Shown: positions 1-11,700 of the stretch, piece after piece | Layout: each line of letters opens with the position of its first letter | How positions within the stretch are numbered: the stretch's first letter is position 1 | Origin: Antitrichia curtipendula | Taxonomy: Eukaryota > Streptophyta > Bryopsida > Hypnales > Leucodontaceae | Direction of reading: 5' to 3' | Assembly: GCA_951230915.1 (NCBI GenBank) | Contig: OX579637.1 | Span: 6,324,001 to 6,388,000, forward strand | Length of the DNA stretch: 64,000 nt | Translations under genes and position numbers: made by a program | Notes under the pieces: generated by a model | Database searches by the model: none | What the model saw: only the letters and a program-made list of their open reading frames with translations | Told to the model about the DNA's origin: nothing

Positions 1-845
1 AGCATGAGTACTAGTTCACCGTGTTTACTAGTATTATGTGCATATTGCGTGAGTTCATCACCTTCTTCAACGATTTCATTTTTCCAGAGCTGCCTCCGGG
101 CTAGTCATTGCTTGAATTGTTGGTTTGAATGATCCGACGTGCTTGCTGCCTAGTAAGTGTCTGGATATGCGAGCTCTGTAGTTGCAGAACAGTACAGACT
201 AGTCCGTAATCACATTTTCTTCATTTAGGGCTTAACAATCTAGTTCATCGACATTTCTCCATTTCTAAAGGTTTAGTTTCTGGAATGGTACTAGCTCTTA
301 GCAAGTCATTTATCAATTTGGATATCTTGTGTGCATTCGTAGCCTCTATCTAAGTATTTTGGTTTGATTGCGCCCATTCAAGTTGCTGAAGTAATGCTAT
401 GGTAGACAGTACCTATTTGAATGAATACAATAAAAATTTCTTTGATGTAGGGTAAGTTACTGAGTTTATCACCTTCTCTTGAAGTGTAGGATTCCAAGAC
501 CTACCTCGTGGCTACTCATTGTTTGAATTCAGTGAAGAATGAATAGTCATTGCCATTGTGCCATGTACTAGAATGTCTCTGCCTAATATGGTGGGCAGTA
601 CCTGTTGAATTGAAGGTTACAGTCCAGGATTTGTGTCACTAGTAATTCAAAACAGTATTCCTAAGCACAATTCTAAACCCAGGTTGACTTTGTCCGATAT
701 TACCATACTAAATATACTCTTGTTTTGTGCTCTTGAATTCCACCATCATTTTAAAGAAAAACAGAGAAACCAGTGGAATTTGTAAGAGAATAGGATTGAC
801 AATGTATACATACGTTTTGACACCGTAATAACAGTCCACAATTTT
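1..845. repeat. AT-rich stretch with a diverged direct duplication, no gene seen
   Basis: No convincing coding frame is visible. Two blocks recur about 412 bases apart. The text around 55-140 (a 'TCACCTTCTTC...TCATTG.TTGAATT' pattern) resembles 467-545, and the 'GGTAGACAGTACCT..TTGAAT' text near 400 resembles 'GGTGGGCAGTACCTGTTGAAT' near 580. This looks like an old, diverged tandem duplication. Part of it may be intron or 5' sequence of the gene whose first supported exon begins at 860. Confidence 0.4.
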
Positions 846-859
846 TTGGTTGTATACAG

Positions 860-3435
860 GAACGCTATCAAGAGAAGTGGACAACAACGGCCATGGAAAC
901 GGAGCAGTGTAAAAAAACAATTCCGCCGTGGGATGACTCGTAAGTTTCTCAACATTAAACCCTCCTCTTGCGCATTTGGACCTAATACCGCGCCACTAGA
1001 CCAGTTACCGCGCCATTGGGCCTTTTACCGTGGATCGGGAGATCTCCAGGTGTAAAGTAGTGACTAAAAACAACCCTGCCAGCTCCCAATAGTGAAGGCT
1101 AGGTACTCATTTAATAGGCCTGATGTTTAGCCAAAATCAAATGACGAGAGTTGTGCAGTAGGGCCCTTCACGGTGTCGGGATGCTGCTCGAACGCAATGA
1201 ATTTTGGCTCATAACATCTAGAGATCTCCAGATGGTGCTTCAGTAGCCTCAATTGCGAATGTAGTTTCTTTATCCAGAATCAAATATAGCAAAGACTAGA
1301 AAGTCCCATTTGGAGATCTCCAGATAGAACACTATAACCATAAATCTGCGGCCGAATTTGCTGTAGAAAATTAGCAGATGGATTCTGGAGTGCAGAACCA
1401 AAAGCCAATAGGGATATGTACCGATAGGTCTACTAAATTCATATAATGCTGCATAACATCTAGAGATCTCCAGTTGCGAGTTTCAGACTTGGTCTCAATT
1501 TGTCAGGGTTGCCTAGAATCATATTTGTTTCCAAAGTCATATGAAATTTCTTGAAGACGAACAGGTCGCATCAATGAGAACGCGTAACGCATGATGCTTG
1601 CCAATCATCTAGAGATCTCTAGTTGCTTCGCTATGAGCATATACTGACTGATGACACTCTCTGGATTCCTGCAGTGGAGAGTTTGTAAAGGAGGGTCCTG
1701 AGGACGCATACCCTGAGAAACTTGCCCCCTTCCACGATGGCTGGGTTCATAAATTCAGCTATCACGGAGATCACCACCCTGCGGTAGTCTTCTGGTGCAA
1801 GAGTAGAGTTACCAAGTGGGGGATTGAATGGAAGAAGAATGACGATGGACAAGTGCGGATCGTTCCAAAACTCATGAATGGCGATAAGGTGCACCCTCAG
1901 AGTGGTAAGTATTCTAATTGTACCTCCTTACTTTCTGATTAGTTGGTTCTCTTGGCGCTTACTAACTGCTGATTGTTTACATGGATCAGTATGGCCGTGC
2001 CAAAGTTCTCGAGATATTTCATTCAGAGGAAGCTCAAACGACAAGGCAGAATGCTGCGAAACACATTGTGGAGCAATTTAGCGTACATGGTAGACGGCCA
2101 CAGCATGTGGCTGATATTGAGGAGGTGTCAGCAGATATAGCAGAGACGCCGTTGAATTCATCTTACAACTTCTCTGAGAGAAGCGAGGATGCAGTGCTCA
2201 CGTACAACATTACAGAGGTTAGTTTAATGCATGACATTGTAGCATCTGGAGATCTCCAGATGCTTGGATATAGTTGAGGCAACGAGGCTTCTCTCTAATG
2301 TACACGGATTAGTTGTTGCAAGTTACATCTCCCATACCTTTGGGGCCACCAAAGAAGTTGAAGAATCCGACGAACAAAAAGAGGAAGACCATTGAGCTGT
2401 TAATGCCTTCAGATTCTCAGGAGGTGTCGAGGAAGCAGGAAGAAGAATTGTTCTCGGGCGCGGAAGGAACCACCAACACGGAGAAATGGGAAGAAAGGAT
2501 CCCGGCCTCGAAAGAACAAGGAGACCGCAACGCGTCGTGCCAGAATTGATTTGACTGGTGCATTCAATGAAGCTGAGGATGATGCGACGGCTACTCATGT
2601 AACAATTGGGCGGTTTGATGATTCTGAAATGGCAGATTCTGAGGGCGTTTTGAATGTCTAGGACAGTTCTGAGGCTGCGGCTTCTCTTCTCCTTTCTTGC
2701 GCACAGGGTGCACAAGAAAATAGTACTCGTGCATCTTCTGTGCCCGCCCTTGATGATCCGGTTGAAGGGACTTCGCTACCGGAGGACCCTGCTGAGCAAC
2801 CCACTGACTCCCCTCACCTGCGGGATGATAGTGTACTTCCAGACCCAGCTTGTCCTGCATCTAGAGATCTCTCGGTGGATCGTCTACCAATTGCTCTTGA
2901 AACTATATCTGATAGTATTTGCAATGATACCTTGGGTAACTTTTCCCCTTTGAGTCCCGCCTGTGAATCTCCTCGCGAAGTGCCGGTGTCTGGGAAGGTT
3001 AGTACTAGTGATACAGTTTAGGAACTTGTATCCTTCTGACGTCTTAATAAATTGGAAATTACTTCTTCTATTTTGTTGTATAGTGTATGGCTACCAATTC
3101 GAGCTTTCTGCTCTGCCTTTCTTACAAATTTGTGCATTGCAATGGTCGTCTGCCAAGATGTGGTGTCTGATAAAGTCGATAACACTGGCGAAGGAGTTCT
3201 TTCGATGGTCACGGAGAAGGAAAACGAAGATTGTGTGTCGGAGGTGGAGCTGGCCGATGTGGTGGATGGGAAGACCATAGATGTGGTGTTAGGGGACCGG
3301 GCTCTTGTAGCGGACCACATGGGGGCAACATGTACAAAGGATTCGGAGGCTGTTCTGGAGGGGAAAGGGGCCGAGGTGGAGCTGGGTAAAGTGGCCGATG
3401 TGGCCTTCTCGAAAGGTGCCTGTGGATCCTGTTAG
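860..3435 (+). CDS. 5' exons of an unrecognised charged protein, probably upstream part of the FCP1-like gene
   Basis: Several exon-like blocks with good splice borders lie in a row. They are 860-939 (TATACAG acceptor, GTAAGT donor), 1675-1904 (CTGCAG acceptor, GTAAGT donor, open frame with 'WVHKFSYHGDHHPAVVFWCK'), about 1990-2218, about 2323-2998 (GTTAGT donor) and about 3157-3429. The fourth block is basic ('GSRPRKNK', AT-hook-like) and then acidic, with an in-frame TAG at 2659-2661. The fifth is rich in Val, Asp and Glu. Phases between blocks 2, 3 and 4 do not join cleanly in my model, so at least one border is wrong or a frameshift is present near 2440. I do not recognise this part of the protein. 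It leads directly into the phosphatase-like exon at 3513 with the same orientation, which is why I group them. It could be a decaying gene or a gene that captured a phosphatase domain. Confidence 0.4.
1035..1624. repeat. Five degenerate copies of an AGATCTCC-centred palindrome
   Basis: Copies lie at 1035-1050, 1215-1233, 1308-1326, 1457-1474 and 1605-1624. The shared core is CTAGAGATCTCCAGATG, close to the perfect palindrome ATCTGGAGATCTCCAGAT. Flanks are related too: 'CATAACATCTAGAGATCTCCAG' occurs with similar following text near 1211 and 1452, so these are degenerate repeats of roughly 100-180 bases. They lie between the exons at 860 and 1675, probably in an intron. More distant copies occur at 2858 (in an exon), near 4190, 5584, 5735 and 5918. 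Confidence 0.6.
2241..2264. repeat. Perfect 24-base palindrome of the AGATCTCC family
   Basis: The left half AGCATCTGGAGA is followed by its exact reverse complement, giving a perfect 24-base palindrome about 20 bases downstream of the donor at 2219. A one-mismatch relative (TATCTGGAGATTTCCAGATG) lies just past the stop of the FCP1-like exon near 4187-4206. A perfect palindrome in decaying sequence suggests either recent insertion or maintenance of the structure. Confidence 0.65.
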
Positions 3436-3512
3436 TATAACCCGCATAATGTCTAGTTGTCTACTCCATTAGTATTATGCTTATAACTTGGTGCTCTATC
3501 TATCGTTCACAG

Positions 3513-4171
3513 ATTTACACCGAGCTGCGACGATGATGGCAAGCATATCACATCAGGTACCTAGTCGGCGATATGCTGTGGTTCTAGACTTGAACGGACT
3601 TCTTGTTCATCAGAGATATCATAGAACTAATCCCACAGTAAATCTGAGACCGGGTTTCACAGCTTTCCTTGATTGGCTTTTTCCTAAAGCTCGAATTATA
3701 TTCTGGAGCAGTGTTTCAGACCGAAACATGTGGCCGTTGTTACAAAAGATTATGCCGCAGACCACTTTTAGAGCCTAGCAGGTGACGTATTTTTCGCAGA
3801 AGGCTTGCACTGAGTCATCGTTTAGATTCCCAGATAAACTGAATAAGCCCGTTTTTTTGAAGGATTTGTCTTATTTGGTTGAAATGGGGGAAGTTGATTC
3901 TATCGAGAATGTCCTTTTGGTTGATGACAGTCCAGTTAAGAACCTCTTGAACGATTCTCACAACGCTATTCACCCGGTGACCTGGGTCGGTGACAAATAT
4001 GACGACTTCCTGGATGCATGTCTGCGTCCTTGGCTCGACTGTTTCTTGAGGTCCAATGAAGCTGTACCGGTTTATGTGAAGTCGAACCCACTATCCCATT
4101 GTCAGCTGCCGGAGACGAAGCTAGGCTATCTGGGGTTTCAGATTTTGAAGGGATGTCCTCAGGATGAGTAA
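3513..4171 (+). pseudogene. FCP1-like (HAD-superfamily) phosphatase domain with one in-frame TAG
   Basis: After a TTCACAG acceptor one frame runs to a TAA at 4169-4171, broken only by a TAG at 3776-3778. HAD/FCP1 landmarks are in order: 'VVLDLNGLL' (motif I), 'FWSSVSDRNM' (motif II region), 'KPVFLKDLSYL' (motif III region) and 'VLLVDDSP' (motif IV). In FCP1/TIM50-type enzymes the first motif is DxDx(T/V); here the second Asp is Asn (DLNG). That substitution also occurs in many plant FCP1-like proteins and casts doubt on phosphatase activity. FCP1 homologues normally dephosphorylate proteins such as the RNA polymerase II tail; nothing here shows the substrate. The TAG falls in the variable region between motifs II and III, where the flanking residues continue the family pattern, so it is a true interruption and not an exon end. 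The gene is either newly broken or read through. Confidence 0.65.
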
Positions 4172-4274
4172 TTTTTGTAGTGGAGCTTCTATCTGGAGAT
4201 TTCCAGATGCTTAATTCTGAGGGTCTCTTTTTTAACATTCTACTTCTGCTGTTGTATGTAGGACCCAAATACAA

Positions 4275-4800
4275 TGCCTATAACACTCGAACACAATATA
4301 ATTGTTGTAATCGCAGCTTTTGAGAAATTAACTCTATTATGTTTTCGGATGATAGCAATATTATTATCAAAATATTGTACAATTCTTTTCCATTTGGTTG
4401 TTGAAGTTGAGTATGCTGATGTTTACGGTATAAATGGTGCCTCTGGAAATGTCTTTTTCAGGACTTTTGTAGTAGTCATTACCGTTCATTGATGGTTATA
4501 TTTGATAACACCGAATGTTTTATTTGAAATACTACCACCACTGCCGACCTTTCTTATACTTGAAATGCTACAATAAAACTAGAATTGGACTTCTCTTCTA
4601 GTCGGCATTGAAGGTGATGACTAGAATCACAGCGACGGAGATTTCTTAGGTCTTGCAGTAAGTCCGTGCTATGTTCACAATGCATGGATTCCTTTGGCTA
4701 TATTTATTTTGAGAGTATACATCAGAAGATCTCTAAATGATTGGTGGTCTTGTTTTTTTTTGGATTTGATGGTGGTTTATAATTGATTATGTGGTGAGGT
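4275..4800. other. Gene-free spacer downstream of the FCP1-like gene
   Basis: This is AT-rich sequence with poly(A)-signal-like AATAAAA near 4572 and a short open frame at 4274-4492 that has no recognisable motif and is hydrophobic. Nothing here is supported as a gene. It may hold the 3' UTR of the FCP1-like gene. Confidence 0.35.
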
Positions 4801-4806
4801 GGGTAT

Positions 4807-5215
4807 ATGCAGAAGGTAGTGGTCGTTGTCCTCACAGGTCCTCTGTGCACTAAAGGCGTTGTTCCGACTGTTGGACAAGAATTGAAAATTCAGAGCTTTC
4901 GGAATCTGATAAGATTGATGCTGACAAGGACTTCCGTTGGTATCTATACCATGATGACCAATTCAAAATTGATGGAGCTCTTTCAAAGCATATTTCCTGA
5001 CAATATTATGTCCAAACTATTTCTTATTAAAGGATTTGACTTCCCAGACAAGTCGGACCCGCATCCTCCAAGGCACGAATTCTTCACGGATGTCTTCAGT
5101 AAGAATGCAATGCGCAAAATCCTTCGGAATTGAACTCTTGTGTTCCTTGACATGGATCCTCTACACATGGAGAGGAACTTTGTAATACAGCCTTTGATTT
5201 ATGTTAGTGATACAC
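4807..5215 (+). pseudogene. Diverged FCP1-like phosphatase remnant
   Basis: The open frame 4807-5133 reads on past a TGA into 'LVFLDMDPLHMERN'. In order, this resembles the second half of the neighbouring phosphatase domain: 'MMTNSKLMELFQSIFP' matches 'SSVSDRNMWPLLQKIMP', and 'LVFLDMDPLHMERN' matches 'VLLVDDSPVKNLLN'. The first HAD motif (DxD/DLN) is absent, and the DD pair of the last motif is degraded to DMD. I read it as an old tandem copy of the 3513-4171 domain that has lost its N-terminal half. The similarity is by eye and short, so this call is tentative. Confidence 0.35.
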
Positions 5216-5352
5216 GAATTACAAATTTAAAGTAGACTACCTTAGCAAATGCAAGCAATTTTTTTTCTGTTCTAAAGGCTCTTGCCTATTTCTTGACGTC
5301 TATGATTGAATAAATGGTGTTAAATCCACCTAACCTTACTATATTTACAATG

Positions 5353-5610
5353 GAAGTCACAATTGTGTATGTATTTCTGTAATGCTGAAGGGATGACAAC
5401 AGAATATCTCTAGATCGCTAATTCCCACTTGAATTCAATGTTGGAATTGTCATTGTGTATTTATAGTTCTGTATTTTGTAATATTGGGGGATGGCATCAA
5501 ATGATTTGTGGATCTCAAGTTCCCAAGTTTAGTGTCCAAATTGTCATTGTGTATGTACTGTTGTAATGTTTAGGGGATGCATCAGAGGATCTCCGGATCT
5601 CAAATAAAAA
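5353..5610. repeat. Three diverged copies of a ~90-base tandem repeat
   Basis: The phrase 'GTCATTGTGTATGTA.T.CTGTAATG' recurs near 5356, 5449 and 5537, each followed by 'GGGGATG.CATCAGA..ATCTC' text. The latter is a worn version of the AGATCTCC palindrome seen upstream. No coding frame is present in 5215-5820 apart from this repeat. Confidence 0.5.
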
Positions 5611-5931
5611 AGTTCAATGTTCGAGTTCCTTTGTTTGATAAAGGAACTAAATGTCTTTGCCTGCCCAATCATGCACACATGCAAGGAAATGAATGCTCAT
5701 TGCTCATACCATGAATTTAGTGTATTGTTCGAGAATCATCTAGAACTTTCCAGTTGATTTTGCTAATTACATACAAAAGAACATAGCTCTCATGTTTTCA
5801 TTGCTAAAGTATGATTTTGCTTGCAACTTTTTGTATATAGACATGCTCTATGAATTATTTGCCTTCCTGCTTCCAATGTCATTGTGGACTCACTACACCT
5901 AATGTAGGTAGTATTCATTTGGAGATTTCTC

Positions 5932-6741
5932 CTAGCAAAGTCCAAATTTGCCTCCAAAGTCCAGAAATTGATAAATGCGGCATATGGCATTTATCAATGG
6001 CCGATTCGAAACCGAGGTCCACCCATCAATAGACAATGTGGCTCTAAACTTCCTAATACTGGTTTCTGTTCGCTTATGGAGATTGACCTCCAAGTCTACC
6101 TTTGCTTGGTCAAGCAATTTATGACGTAGGGCATGGTATGATGGTGAGCTATAAGGTTGGTGAAACTCCGCCGTTTTCTGCACTGCTTTTTTGAAGGCTG
6201 GACTTCGGGCTACAACAAATGGTATGTTTGTAGCATAAAAGAAATTGGCCCACACTGCATTCAAAGTGCGTTTATTTGCTTCTTCAAATCTCTCCACTAG
6301 CTTACTCTATATTTGAGGCCTACTACTTGATGTCCGCTGAGTTCCACGTCCACCTGATGCTTGTGTACTTGGATTTGCTTGGGAAGAACCACTAACATAT
6401 TCCTCTGGTGCCGTACATAAGTCTTCTTCGGTAGAATTCACAGTGTCTCTTGCATTTGACATAGTACGAACAACCATAGCCATAGGTGCGTTGTTGCCAT
6501 CCACATTATGTGGAGTACCTCTTTGTGGAATCACTCCACTGCAACGAACAAATAGACCTCGAACTTCAGATGTCATTTGGGTACAAAGGCTGATTCCTTT
6601 GTCCTGACTCCTCGATGTGCCTGCATATCCCAAATGGCTAAACATACAGACCGCCTTCTTGGCAAATACCAATTTGCAAGCCTTGCATTGTACTTTTTCA
6701 TTTGATAGGGTTTCATACCAAAAAGACCAATCCTTGCTCAT
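5932..6741 (-). pseudogene. Truncated hAT-superfamily transposase (BED finger plus start of DUF659)
   Basis: One minus-strand frame runs from an ATG at 6741 to 5932 with a single internal TAG at 6307-6309. Residues 17-40 hold a BED-type zinc-finger pattern ('VQCKACKLVFAKK' then 'FSHLGY'), the DNA-binding module of hAT transposases. After a Ser/Thr-rich linker comes 'VERFEEANKRTLNAVWANFF', then 'PSYHALRHKLLDQAKVDLE' and 'LSIDGWTSVSNRPLINAI', which match the opening of the DUF659/hAT transposase domain. The frame then dissolves into repeated stops, so the catalytic core and dimerisation region are missing. The same domain order is complete in the copy at 56890-60135. The gene lies downstream of the GC-rich array at 7018-7350 in the same sense as other cassettes of this window. 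Confidence 0.75.
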
Positions 6742-7017
6742 GGTGGCTGTTTTAGGCTCTTTGTATTGGAATCAAAATTTAGAACGTAATGATAACAGTT
6801 GGATAAAATCGTTCAAATGTTTATGTACAAAGCCTTGGAAAAGAAAGCCCCCTTTTCTACTGAACTATGCATTACCAAGCAAGGGGCACAAAAAATTGTA
6901 GCTCCTAGCCCTTGGAAATCTTAACGTTTAGTTTCTTAGGAGTGCTTGTAAATGTCAATTTCAGGACTCTTATAGTCTTCATCTGCTGATGACCGTTGCA
7001 TATGGAAAAAAAAATAT

Positions 7018-7350
7018 CCTCCCATGTCGATCGGTGGATGGCAAACGACCAGTTGGGCCGTCGGAACAGTGGACGGCGGACGGGAAGCTAGGACGTCGAA
7101 ACAACGGACGGGCGGACGGCGGACGGGAAGCTAAGCCGTCGGAACAATGGACGGGCGGACAGCGGACGGGAAGCTAGGCCATCAAAACAGCGGATGGGCG
7201 GACAGCGGACGAGTGGTCCGCGGACGGGAAGCTGAGCCGTCGGAACAGCGGACGGGCGGACCAGACGACGAAAAAGCGGACGGGCAACGAACAGGCGGAT
7301 GAGCGGATGGACCAACCTAAAACCGAATAGGTGGACCCGTGGACATGCGG
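7018..7350. repeat. GC-rich tandem array (CGGACGGGCGGAC units)
   Basis: About 330 bases of imperfect repeats of roughly 50 bases built from GCGGACGGGCGGACAG, GGAAGCTAGGCCGTC and GGAACAGCGG stand out from an AT-rich neighbourhood. The array lies upstream of the minus-strand hAT remnant. Read on the minus strand the units become CCGTCCG/GTCCGCC, the same words found in the array at 12170-12460. Open frames across it on both strands are by-products of base composition. Confidence 0.75.
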
Positions 7351-7359
7351 TTTTTATAA

Positions 7360-8757
7360 TTTCAGTAAAATGTTTGAAGTGTGCAGACATGCGGACAAGT
7401 GGATTAGGCAAATAGAAATGTATGAGCAAATGAAAATGGGTGATTTGTAGGCACGGGGTTATAGAAAATAATATAACAATAACATGAAATGATCTTGTAC
7501 AAATGTACAATAGGTATGATCTTCTGCAATAGGTACGCAAAAGAAACATATTTGACAAATAAATAAGGCAAAATTTACCATGATGAAAAAACAAATCCAA
7601 ACATATTTGTATTGCATAAATATTTATACATTAATTAAAAGCAACTCATGACATACCATGAGTGTTGTACATTACTAATATTAAATCCTCATGAGATTCA
7701 AATAAGTATAAAACAAATTTCATTGGTTAACCCCTAAATGTATTTGACTATATTTTCACCAAAAACGCTCCAAAACTGCCATTTCTAGTACAAGTACCAA
7801 ATTTATTTCTTAAAACATTTTTGGACACATGTAACCGTAGGATCTTGTAGTAAGATGGTTTGAGAAGATGTGGAAAATTTTTAGAATTTTCCACCGTGTA
7901 GATTGCAAGATATTTGCATTTGAAGTGACAAAAACCCCATTTTTAACACTGAAAAAATCCGAGCAGCTGCAGTTCAGAAGGTCATATATATAAAAAAAAA
8001 ATGTTCAAGATGGTGGTTACTCTTTGGATTCATTTTTCAAGTCAAGTTGGCTACATGCTTAAAAAATTTCAGATCATTTGGAGTTGTAGAACATATAGAA
8101 AAAAAATAGTAAATAGAAAGAAGTAAAAAATGATTCAAAATACCAAATTGTTAATAATTTATTTGTGGAATTGAAAAATGCCAATCCCAATGGTTGAATT
8201 GTTGTGATGAACAATCTACACCCATTTCTTAAATTTTTTTTCAAAAATATTGAAGATTGAGTTAAATAAAGGACTTCAAAGTTTATTTTAGAGTAGAGAA
8301 TCCATAACTATTCACAAACTAAAACTCCCATAACTTTCATCTCATTAATCCGAATGGAATAATTCAAAGCTTTCAATGTATATACAAATATAAAGAACCA
8401 ATTTCAATTTTTAATTTGTTTAAAAAATGATTTTTCAAGAAGTTTTTTTTGCTATCCGGACTGCCCGCCGAGCAATGAAAACAACATTTCATACCATAAC
8501 TTTTTAACCGTGTAGTCAAAAGCTATGAAAATTGTTGGGCCTTAAAGCTACTCCTTGGAAAAATGTTGTGTGAAAATTTCAAAGGAAAAAACTAAAAACT
8601 CCATCTGTAGTGAGCTGCCCAAAATCGCTATGTTGCCAAAAAACGCAGTTTGGGCATTTAGGGGTTAACCCTCTAATACAAATACTATTTTGCATCATCG
8701 CCATCCTTTGCGGAAATATGAGAGGCACCCTCTTGTTCCTTAAGTCTTTGACTTGCT
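7360..8757. other. AT-rich downstream region of the RING-type cassette
   Basis: No gene is visible. Read on the minus strand, 8660-8290 contains 'GCTCGGCGGGCAG', a run of A/T, then 'GAAAGCTTTGAATTATTCC', 'GGAT' and 'AAAGTTATGG'. The same words in the same order occur on the plus strand at about 42830-42970, downstream of the 39411-41993 gene, and on the minus strand at about 47380-47000, downstream of the kinase gene. This looks like a shared 3' module of the cassettes. Confidence 0.45.
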
Positions 8758-11700
8758 CTACGAGTTTAGGGTCCACCCAAAGCTTGTGCCTCCTCCTGAT
8801 CGGACTTTCATGTCCACGGCGATGAATTGTTGTTTGGTTTCTGGAGAATAGTCATCTTCGTCTTCCATCTTCCGTTTATTTTTCCTTGTGGGAGACAGAT
8901 CTACTTCCTCTGCCTTTAACGCTCTCAAAGCCGAATAAATCTTTTCTATCATAGCATTTGTCACTTTGTCATCATCTCAAGGAGTCAACCAGATCGCTTG
9001 CCCTATGCCATGTAGAAAAGTCCTCCACGTCGTTATAATGTCGGTGATCCTCTTATCAAATGCACTTGCCACCTCCACGAGTGCATGTTCTGTGCTTGAG
9101 TGCCCATCTACATTAAAAGCAGCACGAACTTGCACAGCTTCTTCCAATTTTGATAAGAAGAGGGCCCTCCCTATTAAACTGTGATTGTATGCCCCGTACT
9201 GCTCATTGAACTTTTGGGATGGTTGCACTTCTATTCAGACGCCATCTTCTCCTTTCCGCACTTCTTTTTCAGGAAATCGGAAGAACTTTTGATGTGAGAT
9301 GCTTTAGTGCCCCCCCATGCTACAACAAAACAATTCTCGAGCCTCCAAGTCTTCAATACCCCTAGCCCGCAACTCCACCTCTCTATTGCGCGTCATCCAG
9401 TCAAAGTCATCCAATTTGTCATTGTAGTTCTTACAAACATCATGCATGAGTTTTCGTGCATTCCAAATTATAGGTCGCCCCCAATGAATGTAATTTTGGA
9501 ATAGAAATGGCTTTTGGTCAAGTGGAAGGGTCCATCGATTGTATTCGTGGCTAGGGGGCATGCTCTCCTCGTGCCCAATCATTTCGTAAAACCTAGGGCT
9601 CAAAGGAGAACGACAGTCGGGACAAATCGAACGAACGAGGGATGCTTTCACCATACACGTGATATGGAAAGTGTGGCGACATTGGCCCATGATTAAGGCG
9701 CCCTCCGGACCAAAATGATTTAGACAAAGGCTGCATTTACCCTCCAATAGTTCCTTATTTGAACTTTCACCATGCACTACTATCTTGTCCGCCTCTTTGA
9801 TGTGCGCTGAATGCGTGTTGTAAGGGACCCAACCTTCTTCTAATTCCAAGGTCCAATTGATGGACTTTGACGCAATCTTCTGCGCGTCATTCAATCGCTC
9901 AAACATTGCCGACATGTCCCCCTAATATGTGACGTCAATTGAACCCCTATGATGTACCTCAAACATTCTTCTAATAGATAGGAGGTTGGAGGAAATGGCA
10001 TTGCATTGTTCCTTCGACTTCATGGCTAATTTGAGAAGCCTCTTCATTGCTCAGGTTACTACAGACGGTTTGTCTTGTAGTTTTTGAACCCACGTCAACC
10101 AACGAGTGTCGGATTTGCTCTTTGGCAAACATTTATCTAGCTCTACTACTTGCATCATTTTCGAATATTGTGCCTCCAAATAGACGTTTTGTTGGATTAC
10201 CGACTCTAATTCATGCTTCACCTTTTCAACCTCGCAGCCTTTCGTTTGCATGGACGCGTCTTGGAATGTGGGAAGAGGACTATCCATGGCGGTTTCGGAT
10301 ACTATTTCCTTTTGGTTGTTTTCCTCAACTGCTTCTATACGCACGGCTCCGCCGATCTTTGGAAGAATACATCCCCCATCCTTGAAATTCTTTTGCTTGA
10401 GCACTACAATTTTGTACTCCAATTTCTCGTTAAATTCCCTTTGAGCAACTAGAGTGTCATATTGGAGGTTCTATGCATTCTCAACTCTCCTTAATGCACC
10501 CTTCAATTGCTTGTTCTCCACCTTCAATTGCTCGTGCTCTACCTTCAAGGCCTCGTATTTTTCATTCTCTTGAGTCAAGATGTGCAGCATGCAATAATTT
10601 TCGAACCGCTCCTCCAATAATGGTTTCAAAGACGTGGTGAAATCCAAAAAAGACATGGCACAAAACACCAAATCGGGCCCAAATTTGGTGAATTCCTCAA
10701 AAACTTCCATAAGTTTGGGGGCAATGCTAGCTACAAATTTAGCTGTAACCGACAATCTCTTCGCAATATACACAAAATTAGGCCATTTATCACTGTATTT
10801 GGCAAAGAGATTACTCGGGCTGGCCTCGTTTGCAGTTTCACTTGAACTCGCCTCATGAGCCCTAAACAAATAAGAAGCTTCCAACAAGCTTTCCAATTCA
10901 CTCGCCATTGGCAAATGACGAAGATCCTCCAATTGTGCCGTTTTTTGAGTTGACAAATGCGTTATCCAATGGGTTGGTATCAATGGACACATTTTGCGCC
11001 ATACTATCGAGTTGCTTTCCATTTTTTGGCGACATCTGCCCTTCAACTCTTGGGCTCGATACGGGGCTCAATACGGGGCTCAATATGAGGCTCGGTGTGG
11101 TTGGCAAGTCTTGATTGCAAGGTACTTGTGTCATAAAATCTATAGCATTGCTCTGTATGAAATGATTAATTGATGCAATTGCCCTTGCCATTTGTTCGGG
11201 AGCAACCTCTTCCCAACGTTTCTATGGTGCAGACGGGGCCACCGGTTCTTCAAAAATGGGCCGCATGCTTGGAGCACCACTTTGTTCACCCACGGATGTA
11301 AAATTGGGTGTGCATATCAAATCCACCCGAGGAGTTAAAAACACCTCTCCATCAACACCTTCCACTGTGGCATTTGACATTGTAGTTGGAATCTTCATAG
11401 AATCCAAATGTACTCCAATATTTTCCCCCTCCATGATCTCTTTTTTATATTGCATTATACCATCTTCTTCCGCTTTTGTGATTTTGGTGCCTCACTTGGA
11501 CTTGCCTTTGGATCATACAAATCCGGAATATCTTTTTGCCCTACTCTAAGCAAAAACGGAGCCGCAATTGTCGTTGGATATGTGCTCCAGTCCACCTTCC
11601 AAGCCAATATGAGCTCAGCATACACCATAGAGGCCATGCTGTAGTTTATGTATCCCTTACTCATTAATTTGTCCCCGAAGAGGGCCCGCCAAACCTCAAG

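Noticed and set aside
1035..1624. A CRISPR array
   Set aside because: Repeats are short palindromes with uneven spacing and degenerate flanks in a eukaryotic intron; no cas genes are present.
7088..7600. A 170-residue minus-strand open frame
   Set aside because: Half lies in the GC-rich tandem array and half in AT-rich DNA; no motif, composition-driven.
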